Origin: Pseudomonas luteola NBRC 103146
Lineage (GTDB): Bacteria; Pseudomonadota; Gammaproteobacteria; Pseudomonadales; Pseudomonadaceae
DNA: 64,000 bases
Assembly (NCBI RefSeq): GCF_002091675.1
Contig: NZ_BDAE01000001.1
Span: 310,001 to 374,000 of the forward strand
Reading direction: 5' to 3'
Shown here: positions 19,435-27,499 of the stretch, piece after piece
Layout: every line of letters starts with the position of its first letter
Numbering within the stretch: position 1 is the first letter of the stretch
Position numbers and translations under genes: made by a program
Notes under the pieces: generated by a model
The model's input: only the letters and a program-made list of their open reading frames with translations
Told to the model about the DNA's origin: nothing
The model's database searches: none

Positions 19435-20804
19435 ACACAACCACCTCTTCCTCAGCTCCTGCGGGCAGTGATGGCCTGCCAACGCCCCGGCGCTATCAGG
19501 CCATTACGGCGCTGCTGGCGGCCATCAGCATGACAGTTCTGGATTCGGGCATTGCCAATCTGGCGCTGCCTACCATTGCCCAGGCACTTGATGTTTCCGC
19601 CGCGCAGTCAGTCTGGATCGTCAGTGCCTATCAGCTGGCGCTGGTGGCCCTGCTGCTGCCCTTGGCAGCGTTGTCCGAGCGGATCAGTCTGCGGCGTATA
19701 TTCGGCGCCGGGGTCTGTCTGTTCAGCCTGGCGTCGCTCGGGTGTGCCCTGGCGCCGGATCTCTTCTGGCTGGTGCTGGCGCGAGCACTTCAGGGCATTG
19801 GGGCTGCTGCCATCATGTGTGTCAGCGCTGGCATCGTAAAGCTGACCTATCCCAGGCATCTGCTGGGACGGGGCATCGGTATCAATGCGCTTTGCGTTGC
19901 CCTGGGGTCAGCCCTGGCGCCCAGCTTGGGCGCCGGGATCCTGGCCCTGGGCGGATGGCCCTGGCTGTTTGCGATCAACCTGCCCATAGGACTGGCTGTC
20001 CTGATGCTGCTCAAGGCCTTGCCGGATAACCCACGGGCGCAGCGCCGTATCGATCCACTCAGCGCACTGCTCAATGTCGGCTTGTTCTGCGGTGCCATCG
20101 GTGGGCTTGAGCGACTGGCAGTAGAGCCCCTGCAAGGTGCTGCGCTATTGCTCGTGGCGGTCGGCTGCCTGTGGGGGTTGTTACGTCGTGAACGGGGTCA
20201 GACGGCGCCGCTGCTGCCGGTGGATCTGCTTGAACACTCAGCGTTCCGCCATGCGATCATGGCGTCCATCTGCTCGTTCGCTGCACAAATGCTGTGCTTT
20301 CTGGCTATTCCGTTCTACCTGCAGCATCAGTTGGGGCTCATGCCGGTACACGTAGCCTTGCTGATGCTGTCGTGGCCGCTGACGGTGGCCGTGGCCGCTC
20401 AGGTCGCCGGGCGTCTGGCGGATCGTTACCGCCCCCAGACGCTGTGCATGCTGGGTGGGTTGGGTATCGCCCTGGGGTTGGGAATTACCGCGGTCTGGCC
20501 GCTGGCAGAAGGACAAGGCCCACTGGTGGCTTTCATGATCATCGGCGGGCTGGGCTTCGGCTTTTTTCAGGTGCCCAACAACCGGGTCATGCTGACGTCC
20601 ACGCCGTCTTCCCGGACCGGAGCGACAGGAGGCATGCAGGCGACTGCACGGCAGACCGGCATGGCTCTGGGCGCCGCCGCGCTGGCCATCCTGCTGCATC
20701 TGTGGCCGGAGGGAGCGCCTCGTCTGGGGTTGGCCCTGGCTTCGGCATTGGGTCTGCTGGCGGCCTGGATCAACTGGCACGTGCCCAAGGAAGACAAGGC
20801 ATGA
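19431..20804 (+). CDS. MFS drug:H+ antiporter, DHA2 (14-TM) family
   Basis: 457 residues with about 14 hydrophobic segments. MFS features include TVLDSGIANLALPTIAQAL in helix 1, ALSERISLRRIFGAG (loop 2-3 motif A) and ARALQGIGAAAIM (motif B). This is the EmrB/QacA-type efflux group. It starts with TTG in the TTGA overlap with the SIP gene stop, which supports coupled translation. With the divergent MarR gene this makes a typical MarR-controlled export cassette; substrate unknown, possibly a siderophore or a toxic aromatic. Confidence 0.9.
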   Translation: MNTTTSSSAPAGSDGLPTPRRYQAITALLAAISMTVLDSGIANLALPTIAQALDVSAAQSVWIVSAYQLALVALLLPLAALSERISLRRIFGAGVCLFSLASLGCALAPDLFWLVLARALQGIGAAAIMCVSAGIVKLTYPRHLLGRGIGINALCVALGSALAPSLGAGILALGGWPWLFAINLPIGLAVLMLLKALPDNPRAQRRIDPLSALLNVGLFCGAIGGLERLAVEPLQGAALLLVAVGCLWGLLRRERGQTAPLLPVDLLEHSAFRHAIMASICSFAAQMLCFLAIPFYLQHQLGLMPVHVALLMLSWPLTVAVAAQVAGRLADRYRPQTLCMLGGLGIALGLGITAVWPLAEGQGPLVAFMIIGGLGFGFFQVPNNRVMLTSTPSSRTGATGGMQATARQTGMALGAAALAILLHLWPEGAPRLGLALASALGLLAAWINWHVPKEDKA

Positions 20805-20829
20805 AAAAGCCGCCCGGTGGGCGGCTTTT
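20804..20829. terminator. Bidirectional rho-independent terminator
   Basis: AAAAAGCCGCCC/GGGCGGCTTTT hairpin between the convergent MFS gene (ends 20804) and kinB (ends 20834). Confidence 0.9.
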
Positions 20830-20833
20830 GCGT

Positions 20834-22624
20834 TCAGGTTGGCAGTGTCATGAAGAATTGCGTTCCCTGGCCCGGTCGCGAGACGACACCAATGCGCCCG
20901 CCGTGGAGCTGAATGATCTCCTTGCAGAGCGCAAGGCCAAGACCGGCACCGCCTTTCTTGGTACCAATCTGCACAAACGGCTCGAATACCCGGCCTTGTT
21001 GGGCATAGGCGATCCCTTCACCGTTGTCCTGTACAGCCATAAGCAGGCGATCGTTCTGACGCATGGCCTGAAGCGAGACGCGGCCACCTGCAGGGGTATG
21101 GCGAAGGGCATTGCTGATGAGGTTGTCCAGCACCCGGCCCATTTGTGCCGGGTCCAGCGTGACGCGGGGAAGCGGGGTGTGCAGCAGTTCCACCACCAGC
21201 TCGACCGACTTGTCCCGAGCGGCATCGGCATGCCGTGCGCGGGCCTGATCGAGCAGCTCGCTGACTTCACTCGGGACCTTCTCGGGACGTTGCAGGCCGC
21301 TCTGATAGCGTGAGAAGTCCAGCAGGTCGTTGATCAGGCGGACCAGGCGATGGGTTTCCTCATCCACTGTCTGCAGCAGGTAAGCCTCGCGCGAGTCTTC
21401 GGGAAACTTCAGGCGCTCCTGCAACAGGGCAAAGGCCATGTGCATGCCGGTTACTGGCGTCCGTAGCTCATGGGAAGCTCGCAGGACGAACTCGTTGCGG
21501 ACCCGGTCGAAGGCGCGCTGCTCGGTCACATCACGCAGGACCATCAAGGCACCAACGCTGCGGCCGTCGGCATGGTTGACCGGCGTGACTGTCCAGGCGA
21601 GCAGGCGTGTCTCACCCGCAATATCGATCTGCAGATCTTCCGGGACAGCTTCCAGCGTCTTGCCAGACAGGACACGCTGGACGGCTTCGTCGATATCCGG
21701 GCGTTGCAGGGCCGCGCCCAGGAGCTGACCCTGACGCTCGTCATCCCAACCTAGCTGACGGTTCGCCACCGGGTTGGCATGTTCGATATGTCCGAGGTAG
21801 TCGAGGATGATCAGGCCGTAGTCGATACTGTCCAGCACCGCTTGAAGACGACGTTGCCCGGCCACCAGGGCCTCGATGTTGGTCTGGCTCAGCTGACGCA
21901 GGGACTCGGCCATGGAGCCGAAGCGGCGACTCAGCAAGGCCAGCTCGGTCACCTTGGAGGTCGGCAGGGTAATGTCGAAATGCCCTTGGCTGATCTGGTC
22001 GGCTGCCTTGGCCAGCGAGTCGATGGGACCGCCAAAGCGACGAGCAATGGTGTTGGCCGTTGCAAATCCAATCCCCAGGATAGCCAGCCCGACGAGCCCC
22101 AGCAGCACGGCAATCAGCGTGGCCCGGTTATGGGCGTGCTGCTGGGTACTGTCCATGTCGCTGATAAAGCTGGTCTGCAGGTCATACACCTGATTGCGCA
22201 GGCTGTTGACCAGGTCCAGAAAAATCTTGTTTTCCCTGAGCGCAGAGTATCCATCCGGTGGATTGCCCAGCATCTTGTAGTACTGGTTGTACTTGCTCTC
22301 GAGCTGACTCAGCTGCTGGATATCGTCCGGATGGCTGACCAGGCTCTGGGTCGTGGCCAGGTAGTTGCGAAACTCCTGATCATGATTGCGAAGCTGATTA
22401 GCGTCCGGCGCCCCATCCATGAGCGAGTACAGCTCGTTGCTCAGCTCCTGCCGCATGCCCAGTGAGGCGTTGATGAACAGCAGCGTGTGCTTGTTGTAAC
22501 TCTCCTGGCTATTGGAGAACTGCAGGACACTGACCAACCCGATAATGAGTCCGAGCAGCGCAACGGTAATGAGCGCGGAAATGCTCAGGAACAGGCGTGT
22601 CCTAAGTTTTATCGGAAGCTTCAT
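20834..22624 (-). CDS. kinB: Sensor histidine kinase KinB
   Basis: 596 residues, close to the P. aeruginosa KinB length. Membrane segments lie at about 11-35 and 168-190 around a periplasmic helical sensor, followed by HAMP (about 192-245), PAS (about 255-370), HisKA with the phospho-accepting His at 385 (ASHELRTP), and HATPase with DNLISNALRHTP and DNGEGI. It controls phosphorylation of AlgB in alginate regulation. Its ATG overlaps the ancestral algB stop in ATGA, so coupling to algB was tight; the amber codon in algB may now reduce kinB translation. Confidence 0.94.
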   Translation of the reverse strand: MKLPIKLRTRLFLSISALITVALLGLIIGLVSVLQFSNSQESYNKHTLLFINASLGMRQELSNELYSLMDGAPDANQLRNHDQEFRNYLATTQSLVSHPDDIQQLSQLESKYNQYYKMLGNPPDGYSALRENKIFLDLVNSLRNQVYDLQTSFISDMDSTQQHAHNRATLIAVLLGLVGLAILGIGFATANTIARRFGGPIDSLAKAADQISQGHFDITLPTSKVTELALLSRRFGSMAESLRQLSQTNIEALVAGQRRLQAVLDSIDYGLIILDYLGHIEHANPVANRQLGWDDERQGQLLGAALQRPDIDEAVQRVLSGKTLEAVPEDLQIDIAGETRLLAWTVTPVNHADGRSVGALMVLRDVTEQRAFDRVRNEFVLRASHELRTPVTGMHMAFALLQERLKFPEDSREAYLLQTVDEETHRLVRLINDLLDFSRYQSGLQRPEKVPSEVSELLDQARARHADAARDKSVELVVELLHTPLPRVTLDPAQMGRVLDNLISNALRHTPAGGRVSLQAMRQNDRLLMAVQDNGEGIAYAQQGRVFEPFVQIGTKKGGAGLGLALCKEIIQLHGGRIGVVSRPGQGTQFFMTLPT

Positions 22625-22695
22625 AGCCCGTACTGCTTGCGTTTACGGTAGAGCGTCGACGAGTCGATGCCGAGAATTTTGGCGGCCTGATCCTA
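22621..22695 (-). pseudogene. algB: Disconnected 3' end of algB (recognition helix)
   Basis: This stretch continues the algB frame after the amber codon and encodes DQAAKILGIDSSTLYRKRKQ plus four more residues, ending in TGA. That is the second half of the Fis-like helix-turn-helix including the recognition helix. It has no further lesion, so the nonsense change is either recent, suppressed, or a sequencing error. Confidence 0.85.
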
Positions 22696-23964
22696 CGTCT
22701 CGCTTGTCGCCATGACCGCCGCAATATGCGCCTTCTCGAGCGCTTCCAGGCTCATGGTCTCACCCACACGCGGAGCGCTACTGGCGGAGCTGGGCTGTTC
22801 GGTCAGGCCAAGGTTGGTAACGTCCACCAGATCCTTGCTGCAGATAATGCTGGCGCGCTCGATTACGTTGCGCAGCTCGCGGACGTTGCCGGGCCAGTCA
22901 TACTTGCGCAGCGCTTCCTTGGCTTCCTCACTGAATCCATGGGCCGGACGGCCATAGTCCTTGACGAAGCGGGCCAGGAAACGCTCGGCCAGATCAATGA
23001 TGTCTTCCTTACGCTCGCGAAGCGGCGGCAGGGTCAGCACGATGACGTTCAGGCGGTAGAGCAGGTCTTCGCGGAACTCACCTTCCGCCACCATCTGCTC
23101 GAGGTTGCGGTTGGTCGCGGCAAGAATGCGTACATCCGCACGGCGCGTGACCGGATCGCCCACCCGCTCATATTCCTTATCCTGGATGAAGCGCAGCAGC
23201 TTGGGTTGCAGGGCAAGCGGGAAATCACCGATTTCGTCGAGAAACAGAGTACCGCCATCGGCTTGGCTGACGCGACCCAGGGTGCTTTCACTGGCTCCGG
23301 TAAACGCGCCGCGGGTGTGGCCGAACAGCTCGCTTTCCATCAGGTCGGCGGACAGGGACGGGCAGTTGATGGTGACAAAGGTTTTCTTGGCGCGGCGGCT
23401 CCAGGCATGGATGGAGCGGGCCAGCTCACCCTTGCCGGAACCGGATTCGCCCAGAATAAGAATATTGGCGTCGGTCGTAGCGACCTGTCGGGCCGTTTCC
23501 AGTATCGACATCATGGCCGGACTACGGGATTCCAGACCCAGGCTGGACTTGCGTACTTCACCTTCGAGCGCTTCAAGGCGAGCGGACAGCTGGCGAAACT
23601 CCAACTGCTTGGCCGCGGCCATGCGCAGCTGATCAGGGCTGCAAGGTTTAACCAGGTAATCGGCAGCACCAGCCTGCATGGCATCGACCGCTGTATCCAC
23701 CGCCGAATGGGCGGTAACGATGACTACCCGCATCCAGGGTGCCTGGATACGCATCTGTTGCAATACATCCAGACCGTTGTCCTCGCCCAGGCGTAGGTCG
23801 AGAAAACAAAGGTCGTATACCTGTCGTAGCAGCAGGGCTTCGGCCTGAGCGGCCGAGTTGGCCGTAGCGACACTATAACCAGCATCTTCAAGGCAGAAAC
23901 GGAAAGTACGCAGGATCGCTGCCTCGTCATCGACGAGAAGAATCCTTCCGCTCGGTTGATCCAT
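22693..23964 (-). CDS. algB: NtrC-family response regulator AlgB, truncated by an in-frame amber codon
   Basis: The readable product is 423 residues. It has a receiver domain (1-120, phospho-acceptor Asp56, Lys in YLVKP) and an AAA+ domain with Walker A GESGSGKG at 172-179 and the sigma-54 contact loop GAFTGA at 219-224, both intact. The frame stops at TAG (22693-22695) inside the Fis-type helix-turn-helix. Reading through the TAG, the same frame continues DQAAKILGIDSSTLYRKRKQ and ends at TGA 22621-22623, overlapping kinB. The full gene would encode 447 residues. The TAG replaces what is Leu in homologues (TTG to TAG is one base change). DNA binding is expected to be lost. Confidence 0.9.
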   Translation of the reverse strand: MDQPSGRILLVDDEAAILRTFRFCLEDAGYSVATANSAAQAEALLLRQVYDLCFLDLRLGEDNGLDVLQQMRIQAPWMRVVIVTAHSAVDTAVDAMQAGAADYLVKPCSPDQLRMAAAKQLEFRQLSARLEALEGEVRKSSLGLESRSPAMMSILETARQVATTDANILILGESGSGKGELARSIHAWSRRAKKTFVTINCPSLSADLMESELFGHTRGAFTGASESTLGRVSQADGGTLFLDEIGDFPLALQPKLLRFIQDKEYERVGDPVTRRADVRILAATNRNLEQMVAEGEFREDLLYRLNVIVLTLPPLRERKEDIIDLAERFLARFVKDYGRPAHGFSEEAKEALRKYDWPGNVRELRNVIERASIICSKDLVDVTNLGLTEQPSSASSAPRVGETMSLEALEKAHIAAVMATSET

Positions 23965-24043
23965 GGAATGTTCTCCGTAGGTACATCCCGCACCTATATA
24001 AACAGAAGGGAGCGGGAGGTCTGTGCCTTAGTCAGTTGTAAAT

Positions 24044-24065
24044 CGTGCAAGTTGCAATATGCACG
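24044..24065. promoter_or_regulatory. Upstream activator dyad 1
   Basis: 22-bp inverted repeat with CGTGCA/TGCACG ends, containing TTGCAATATGCA at 24052-24063. The same dyad motif (TTGCARTATGCA) recurs nearer the sigma-54 promoter. About 370 bp upstream of the promoter and about 80 bp from the algB start. Confidence 0.5.
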
Positions 24066-24133
24066 ACGAACGATGCAAGTCTTTTGATGAGATGTCATGA
24101 CGCGCTGACAGCGGGCAGATGGAGGAGGGGCCA

Positions 24134-24145
24134 TGCAAATTGCAG
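24134..24145. promoter_or_regulatory. Upstream activator dyad 2 (inverted copy)
   Basis: TGCAAATTGCAG; on the minus strand it matches TTGCARTATGCA at 10 of 12 positions. About 285 bp upstream of the sigma-54 promoter. Confidence 0.4.
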
Positions 24146-24315
24146 GGAAGCCTCGAAAAACACCAGCCTTACTACCGATCCGGCCAGGAATTCGGTACAG
24201 ACAACGAGGCACTGACGCTGAGGTTTCGCCTTTTCCTTTAAGGAAGGCAACACAAGTAGAGGCCGTTTGGCTTGAGAAGTTCGCCAGGACGGTCAGTTTT
24301 TCTCTATAGGCATCA

Positions 24316-24327
24316 TGCAAAACGCAA
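24316..24327. promoter_or_regulatory. Upstream activator dyad 3 (weaker copy)
   Basis: TGCAAAACGCAA, a 9-of-12 match to the motif on the minus strand, centred about 100 bp upstream of the sigma-54 promoter and 30 bp (about three helical turns) from the next dyad. Confidence 0.35.
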
Positions 24328-24344
24328 TGCTTGAAACCCTGCAT

Positions 24345-24359
24345 CTTGCAGTATGCAAG
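24345..24359. promoter_or_regulatory. Upstream activator dyad 4, perfect palindrome
   Basis: CTTGCA-GTA-TGCAAG is a perfect 15-bp palindrome containing TTGCAGTATGCA, centred about 72 bp upstream of the -24 element. This is typical placement of an enhancer-binding-protein site for sigma-54 activation. Confidence 0.6.
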
Positions 24360-24422
24360 CGGCAGAAAGCGGATCTAATTCTTAAGTTATTGATTTTAAA
24401 GGATTTTTTTTATTCAAAAACT

Positions 24423-24438
24423 TGGCATGCCGTCTGCA
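24423..24438 (+). promoter_or_regulatory. Sigma-54 (RpoN) promoter
   Basis: TGGCATG-CCGT-CTGCA matches the consensus TGGCACG-N4-TTGCW at all key -24 GG and -12 GC positions with correct spacing. Transcription would begin near 24449 and enter the small-protein gene at 24492. Confidence 0.8.
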
Positions 24439-24491
24439 ATATCTCTTGCATAGAGCCTGAAACGGCCAACAACAGTTGAAGGAGTAAACTC

Positions 24492-24737
24492 ATGGTCAGC
24501 CAGATTGCACGTAACAATATGATCTGTTCGGCATTCTTCGCAGGTGTAGCAGTAGTGCTGTTCACCACTGGCCATACCTCTACTCCCGTTGCTGCTCCGC
24601 AAGCCGTACCTCACATTGAAGTGAAGGCACCGGCGGCCAAGCCCCTGGCAAGCCATGTAAGCGTCGAGCAGCAAAAAGCCATTCCGGCTCAATCTACTGT
24701 TGACCGTTTCCCCCGTCAGACTCGCTGGGTTTTCTAA
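24492..24737 (+). CDS. Small single-pass membrane or exported protein, unknown
   Basis: 81 residues. One hydrophobic segment lies at about 10-27 (ICSAFFAGVAVVLFTTG), followed by a Pro/Ala/Lys/His-rich tail without Cys. GGAG lies about 8 nt before the ATG. I do not recognise the family. It is the first gene after the sigma-54 promoter at 24423 and is followed after 13 nt by a second small membrane protein. The tail could be periplasmic; whether the hydrophobic part is a cleaved signal or an anchor is undecided. Confidence 0.75.
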   Translation: MVSQIARNNMICSAFFAGVAVVLFTTGHTSTPVAAPQAVPHIEVKAPAAKPLASHVSVEQQKAIPAQSTVDRFPRQTRWVF

Positions 24738-24750
24738 GGAGACACTTGCG

Positions 24751-24981
24751 ATGTCCGGGACCTACACAACCTTCGCTTTGACCTTCGCCAGCGCGATAGT
24801 TCTATTGGGCCTTGTAGCCAGCATGATTTTAATCGGCCGTGCGTTAAAACAGACGGATAGCCGGAACACACGCGATTTAGAAGTATCCATACCGAGGAGC
24901 CTATCTTTCTCGGAAAGCGGTGCCAGAGAGTCTCGGATAAGACAGTCGGCCTGGCCTGAGAAAGTAAGTGTGTCTCGATAA
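24751..24981 (+). CDS. Small membrane protein with basic cytoplasmic tail, unknown
   Basis: 76 residues. One strong membrane segment at about 6-31 (FALTFASAIVLLGLVASMILIGRAL) is followed by a hydrophilic tail rich in Ser, Arg and Glu. AAGGAGA lies 9 nt before the ATG at 24751; the frame is open further upstream but inside the preceding gene. No family recognised. Spacing of 13 nt after the 24492 gene and 54 nt before the UPF0391 gene suggests one operon. Confidence 0.72.
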   Translation: MSGTYTTFALTFASAIVLLGLVASMILIGRALKQTDSRNTRDLEVSIPRSLSFSESGARESRIRQSAWPEKVSVSR

Positions 24982-25002
24982 TCAACTAGAAATCCAAACT
25001 AG

Positions 25003-25197
<195 letters not shown>

Positions 25198-25260
25198 CAC
25201 GGGGCCTGCGCTTGTCATCAAATCGTAGCCGTAGGCCGGTTTAATGACCTGACCGAACAC

Positions 25261-25284
25261 ACGCCCCGACTTGTCGGGGCGTTT
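25261..25284 (+). terminator. Terminator of the small membrane protein operon
   Basis: Perfect ten-bp stem ACGCCCCGAC/GTCGGGGCGT with a 2-4 nt loop and short T-run, 63 nt after the UPF0391 stop. Confidence 0.75.
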
Positions 25285-25376
25285 AGGCCAAGGGGCTTGG
25301 GTGCTTTGCGGTAAGAGGAGCATCCTCAGGGTACAGGGAGTACCTTCGTCGTTACGAGCCAGGCTGGACGATATAT

Positions 25377-25431
25377 CCCCCAGACGTTTTGGGCCTCGAC
25401 CGTGGGTCTTGAGGACTAAAACGCCTGGGGG
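25377..25431. repeat. Long imperfect inverted repeat
   Basis: The arms CCCCCAGACGTTTT (25377-25390) and AAAACGCCTGGGGG (25418-25431) match at 13 of 14 positions. The centre can continue pairing (CCTC/GAGG, GACC/GGGTC), giving a 55-nt cruciform or RNA hairpin. It lies 14 nt from the wrbA stop. It may be a terminator for wrbA on the minus strand or a mobile REP-like palindrome; no second copy is seen in the window. Confidence 0.7.
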
Positions 25432-25444
25432 ACATAATTTTGGG

Positions 25445-26041
25445 TTACTGCATTTTTACCGCCAGCTTGGCGACATGCTCGCCCTGATGGCTCGCCAGTT
25501 GTAGTTCCTTTGCACTGGGCAATCGAGAGCCATCGGCTCCTGCCAGCGTGGCTGCGCCGTAAGGCGAACCTCCCTTCACTTCAGTAATATCCGCCAGCAT
25601 GGGGTCGGTATAAGGCATACCGACAATCAACATGCCATGGTGCGCCAGCGTGTTCCAAAAGGACGTAATGGTAGTCTCACTACCGCCCCCGGTTCCTGTC
25701 GAAACGAACACACTGCCCAGCTTTCCTACCAGCGCGCCTTTGACCCACAGACCGCCCGTCTGATCGAGGAAGGTACGCATCTGGCCCGCCATGTTGCCGA
25801 AACGGGTTGGTGTTCCAAAGATGATTGCATCGTAGTCAGCCAGCTCTTGAGGCGTGGCGACCGGCGCTGCCTGATCAAGTTTGGCGCCAGCATTGCGGGC
25901 GATGTCTTCAGGCATGGTTTCCGGGACGCGTTTAATTGTTACTTCAACGCCAGGTACACGACGCGCGCCTTCCGCCATAGCTTCAGCCAGACGCTCGATA
26001 TGTCCATACATGGAGTAGTACAGGACTAGAACTTTCTTCAT
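25445..26041 (-). CDS. wrbA: NAD(P)H:quinone oxidoreductase WrbA
   Basis: 198 residues of flavodoxin-like fold: the N-terminal [18 protein letters not shown] binds FMN phosphate, followed by [25 protein letters not shown] and [12 protein letters not shown], all WrbA-type motifs. It reduces quinones by two electrons and protects from redox stress. GGAGACAAC precedes the ATG at 26041; the frame extends 21 codons further but without a better start. Stands alone between the inverted repeat at 25377 and a divergent membrane protein gene. Confidence 0.94.
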   Translation of the reverse strand: MKKVLVLYYSMYGHIERLAEAMAEGARRVPGVEVTIKRVPETMPEDIARNAGAKLDQAAPVATPQELADYDAIIFGTPTRFGNMAGQMRTFLDQTGGLWVKGALVGKLGSVFVSTGTGGGSETTITSFWNTLAHHGMLIVGMPYTDPMLADITEVKGGSPYGAATLAGADGSRLPSAKELQLASHQGEHVAKLAVKMQ

Positions 26042-26238
26042 GTTGTCTCCTTGGTTGACATACATGGCTGCATGGCAGCCTTTTGATGGCCTAAGAAAGG
26101 ACAACAGCGGTCAGGAATCGTCGGCAGGTTTCTCTTCCTGAACCATCTCAATTCTGGTTGATACCTATCGACGCGTTCGACTTTTTACAGGCGCAGGGCT
26201 GCTCGACCTTCGCCATTGGGAGTCAACCCTCGTATCAT

Positions 26239-26256
26239 CCCCGGCTGGTTTCGGGG
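26239..26256 (+). promoter_or_regulatory. Hairpin overlapping the ribosome binding site of 26266
   Basis: CCCCG/CGGGG stem with an 8-nt loop. The right arm supplies the GGGG of the GGGGAG ribosome binding site, so the hairpin could hide it. Short and possibly incidental. Confidence 0.35.
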
Positions 26257-26265
26257 AGATGCATC

Positions 26266-27495
26266 ATGCTGAACGGGTTATGGTTGGGCTTTTTCATCGT
26301 GGCGGCGATCAGTGCGCTGGGACGATGGTTGATCGGAGACGATGCAGGCGTGTTTGCGGCCATGGTCGAGAGCCTGTTTGCCATGGCCAAGCTGTCGGTT
26401 GAGGTGATGATTCTGTTATTCGGCACGCTGACGCTCTGGCTGGGTATCCTGCGTATTGCCGAGAAGGCCGGGCTGGTCGAAAAGCTGGCCTATGTCCTTG
26501 GGCCGCTGTTCCGCCGTTTGATGCCGGAAGTACCTGCCGGCCATCCGGCGCTGGGGCTGATTACGCTCAACTTTGCAGCTAACGGCCTGGGGCTCGATAA
26601 TGCGGCCACGCCTATTGGCCTCAAGGCCATGCGGGCTTTACAGGACCTGAATCCCAAGCCGGAAACGGCCAGTAATGCACAGATTCTATTTCTGGTGCTG
26701 AATGCATCCTCCCTGACGTTACTGCCCGTCACTATCTTCATGTATCGCGCCCAACAGGGTGCGCCTGATCCAACCATGGTCTTTCTGCCTATCCTGCTGG
26801 CGACCAGTGTCTCCTCGCTGGTCGGGCTGCTATCCGTTTCGTTCATGCAACGGCTCAAGCTGTGGGATCCGGTCGTCCTGGCGTGGCTGGGTGGCGGCGC
26901 ACTGCTTCTGGGCGGCTTCATGAGCATTCTGGTCACCTTGTCGGCAACGGCCCTGGCGGCATTGTCGTCGCTATTAGGCAATCTGGTGCTGTTCGGCCTG
27001 ATCCTGATGTTTCTGATCTTTGGCGCGCTCAAGCGGGTGCCGGTTTACGAAACCTTTGTCGAGGGTGCAAAAGAAGGGTTCGAGGTTGCCAAGAACCTGT
27101 TGCCCTATCTGGTTGCCATGTTGTGCGCGGTGGGCGTGTTACGGGCATCAGGCGCACTGGAAATCATTCTTGACGGTGTTCGCCATGCAGTGGCCTGGCT
27201 GGGTTGGGACACCCGCTTTGTCGATGCGCTGCCTACAGCGCTGGTCAAGCCGTTTTCGGGCAGCGCCGCCCGCGCTATGCTGATCGAGACGATGCAGGCC
27301 AAAGGCGTGGACAGTTTTCCAGCCCTGATTGCGGCCACTGTCCAAGGCAGTACCGAGACGACCTTTTATGTGCTGGCTGTCTACTTTGGTTCGGTAGGTA
27401 TCCAACGGGCTCGCCATGCTGTCGGATGCGCACTATTGGCCGATGGCGCCGGGGTGCTGGCGTCCATCCTGGTCTGCTATTGGTTTTTCGGCTGA
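26266..27495 (+). CDS. SpmA/SpmB-like membrane protein with nucleoside-recognition (Gate) domains
   Basis: 409 residues with about ten hydrophobic segments. The N-terminal half resembles SpmA (LTLNFAANGLGLDNAATPIGLKAM) and the C-terminal half SpmB (VKPFSGSAARAMLIETM, GSTETTFYVLAVYFGSVG), each with a Gate domain, so it is a fused form of two proteins that are separate in Bacillus. The substrate is unknown; Gate domains occur in transporters. The ATG at 26266 has GGGGAGA upstream; the frame runs open upstream to 26158 without a better start. Confidence 0.85.
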   Translation: MLNGLWLGFFIVAAISALGRWLIGDDAGVFAAMVESLFAMAKLSVEVMILLFGTLTLWLGILRIAEKAGLVEKLAYVLGPLFRRLMPEVPAGHPALGLITLNFAANGLGLDNAATPIGLKAMRALQDLNPKPETASNAQILFLVLNASSLTLLPVTIFMYRAQQGAPDPTMVFLPILLATSVSSLVGLLSVSFMQRLKLWDPVVLAWLGGGALLLGGFMSILVTLSATALAALSSLLGNLVLFGLILMFLIFGALKRVPVYETFVEGAKEGFEVAKNLLPYLVAMLCAVGVLRASGALEIILDGVRHAVAWLGWDTRFVDALPTALVKPFSGSAARAMLIETMQAKGVDSFPALIAATVQGSTETTFYVLAVYFGSVGIQRARHAVGCALLADGAGVLASILVCYWFFG

Positions 27496-27499
27496 GTCA

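Noticed and set aside
22726-23796. Long open frame on the plus strand opposite algB (356 codons)
   Set aside because: It is antisense to a strongly conserved response regulator, has no plausible domain, and arises from the codon bias of algB.
23994-24344. Minus-strand frame of 116 codons upstream of algB
   Set aside because: Basic and Cys-rich with no motif, and overlaps the activator dyads. No ribosome binding site; treated as noncoding.
25377-25431. Integron attC site
   Set aside because: The arms do not carry the expected RYYYAAC/GTTRRRY ends and there is no integrase or cassette structure.
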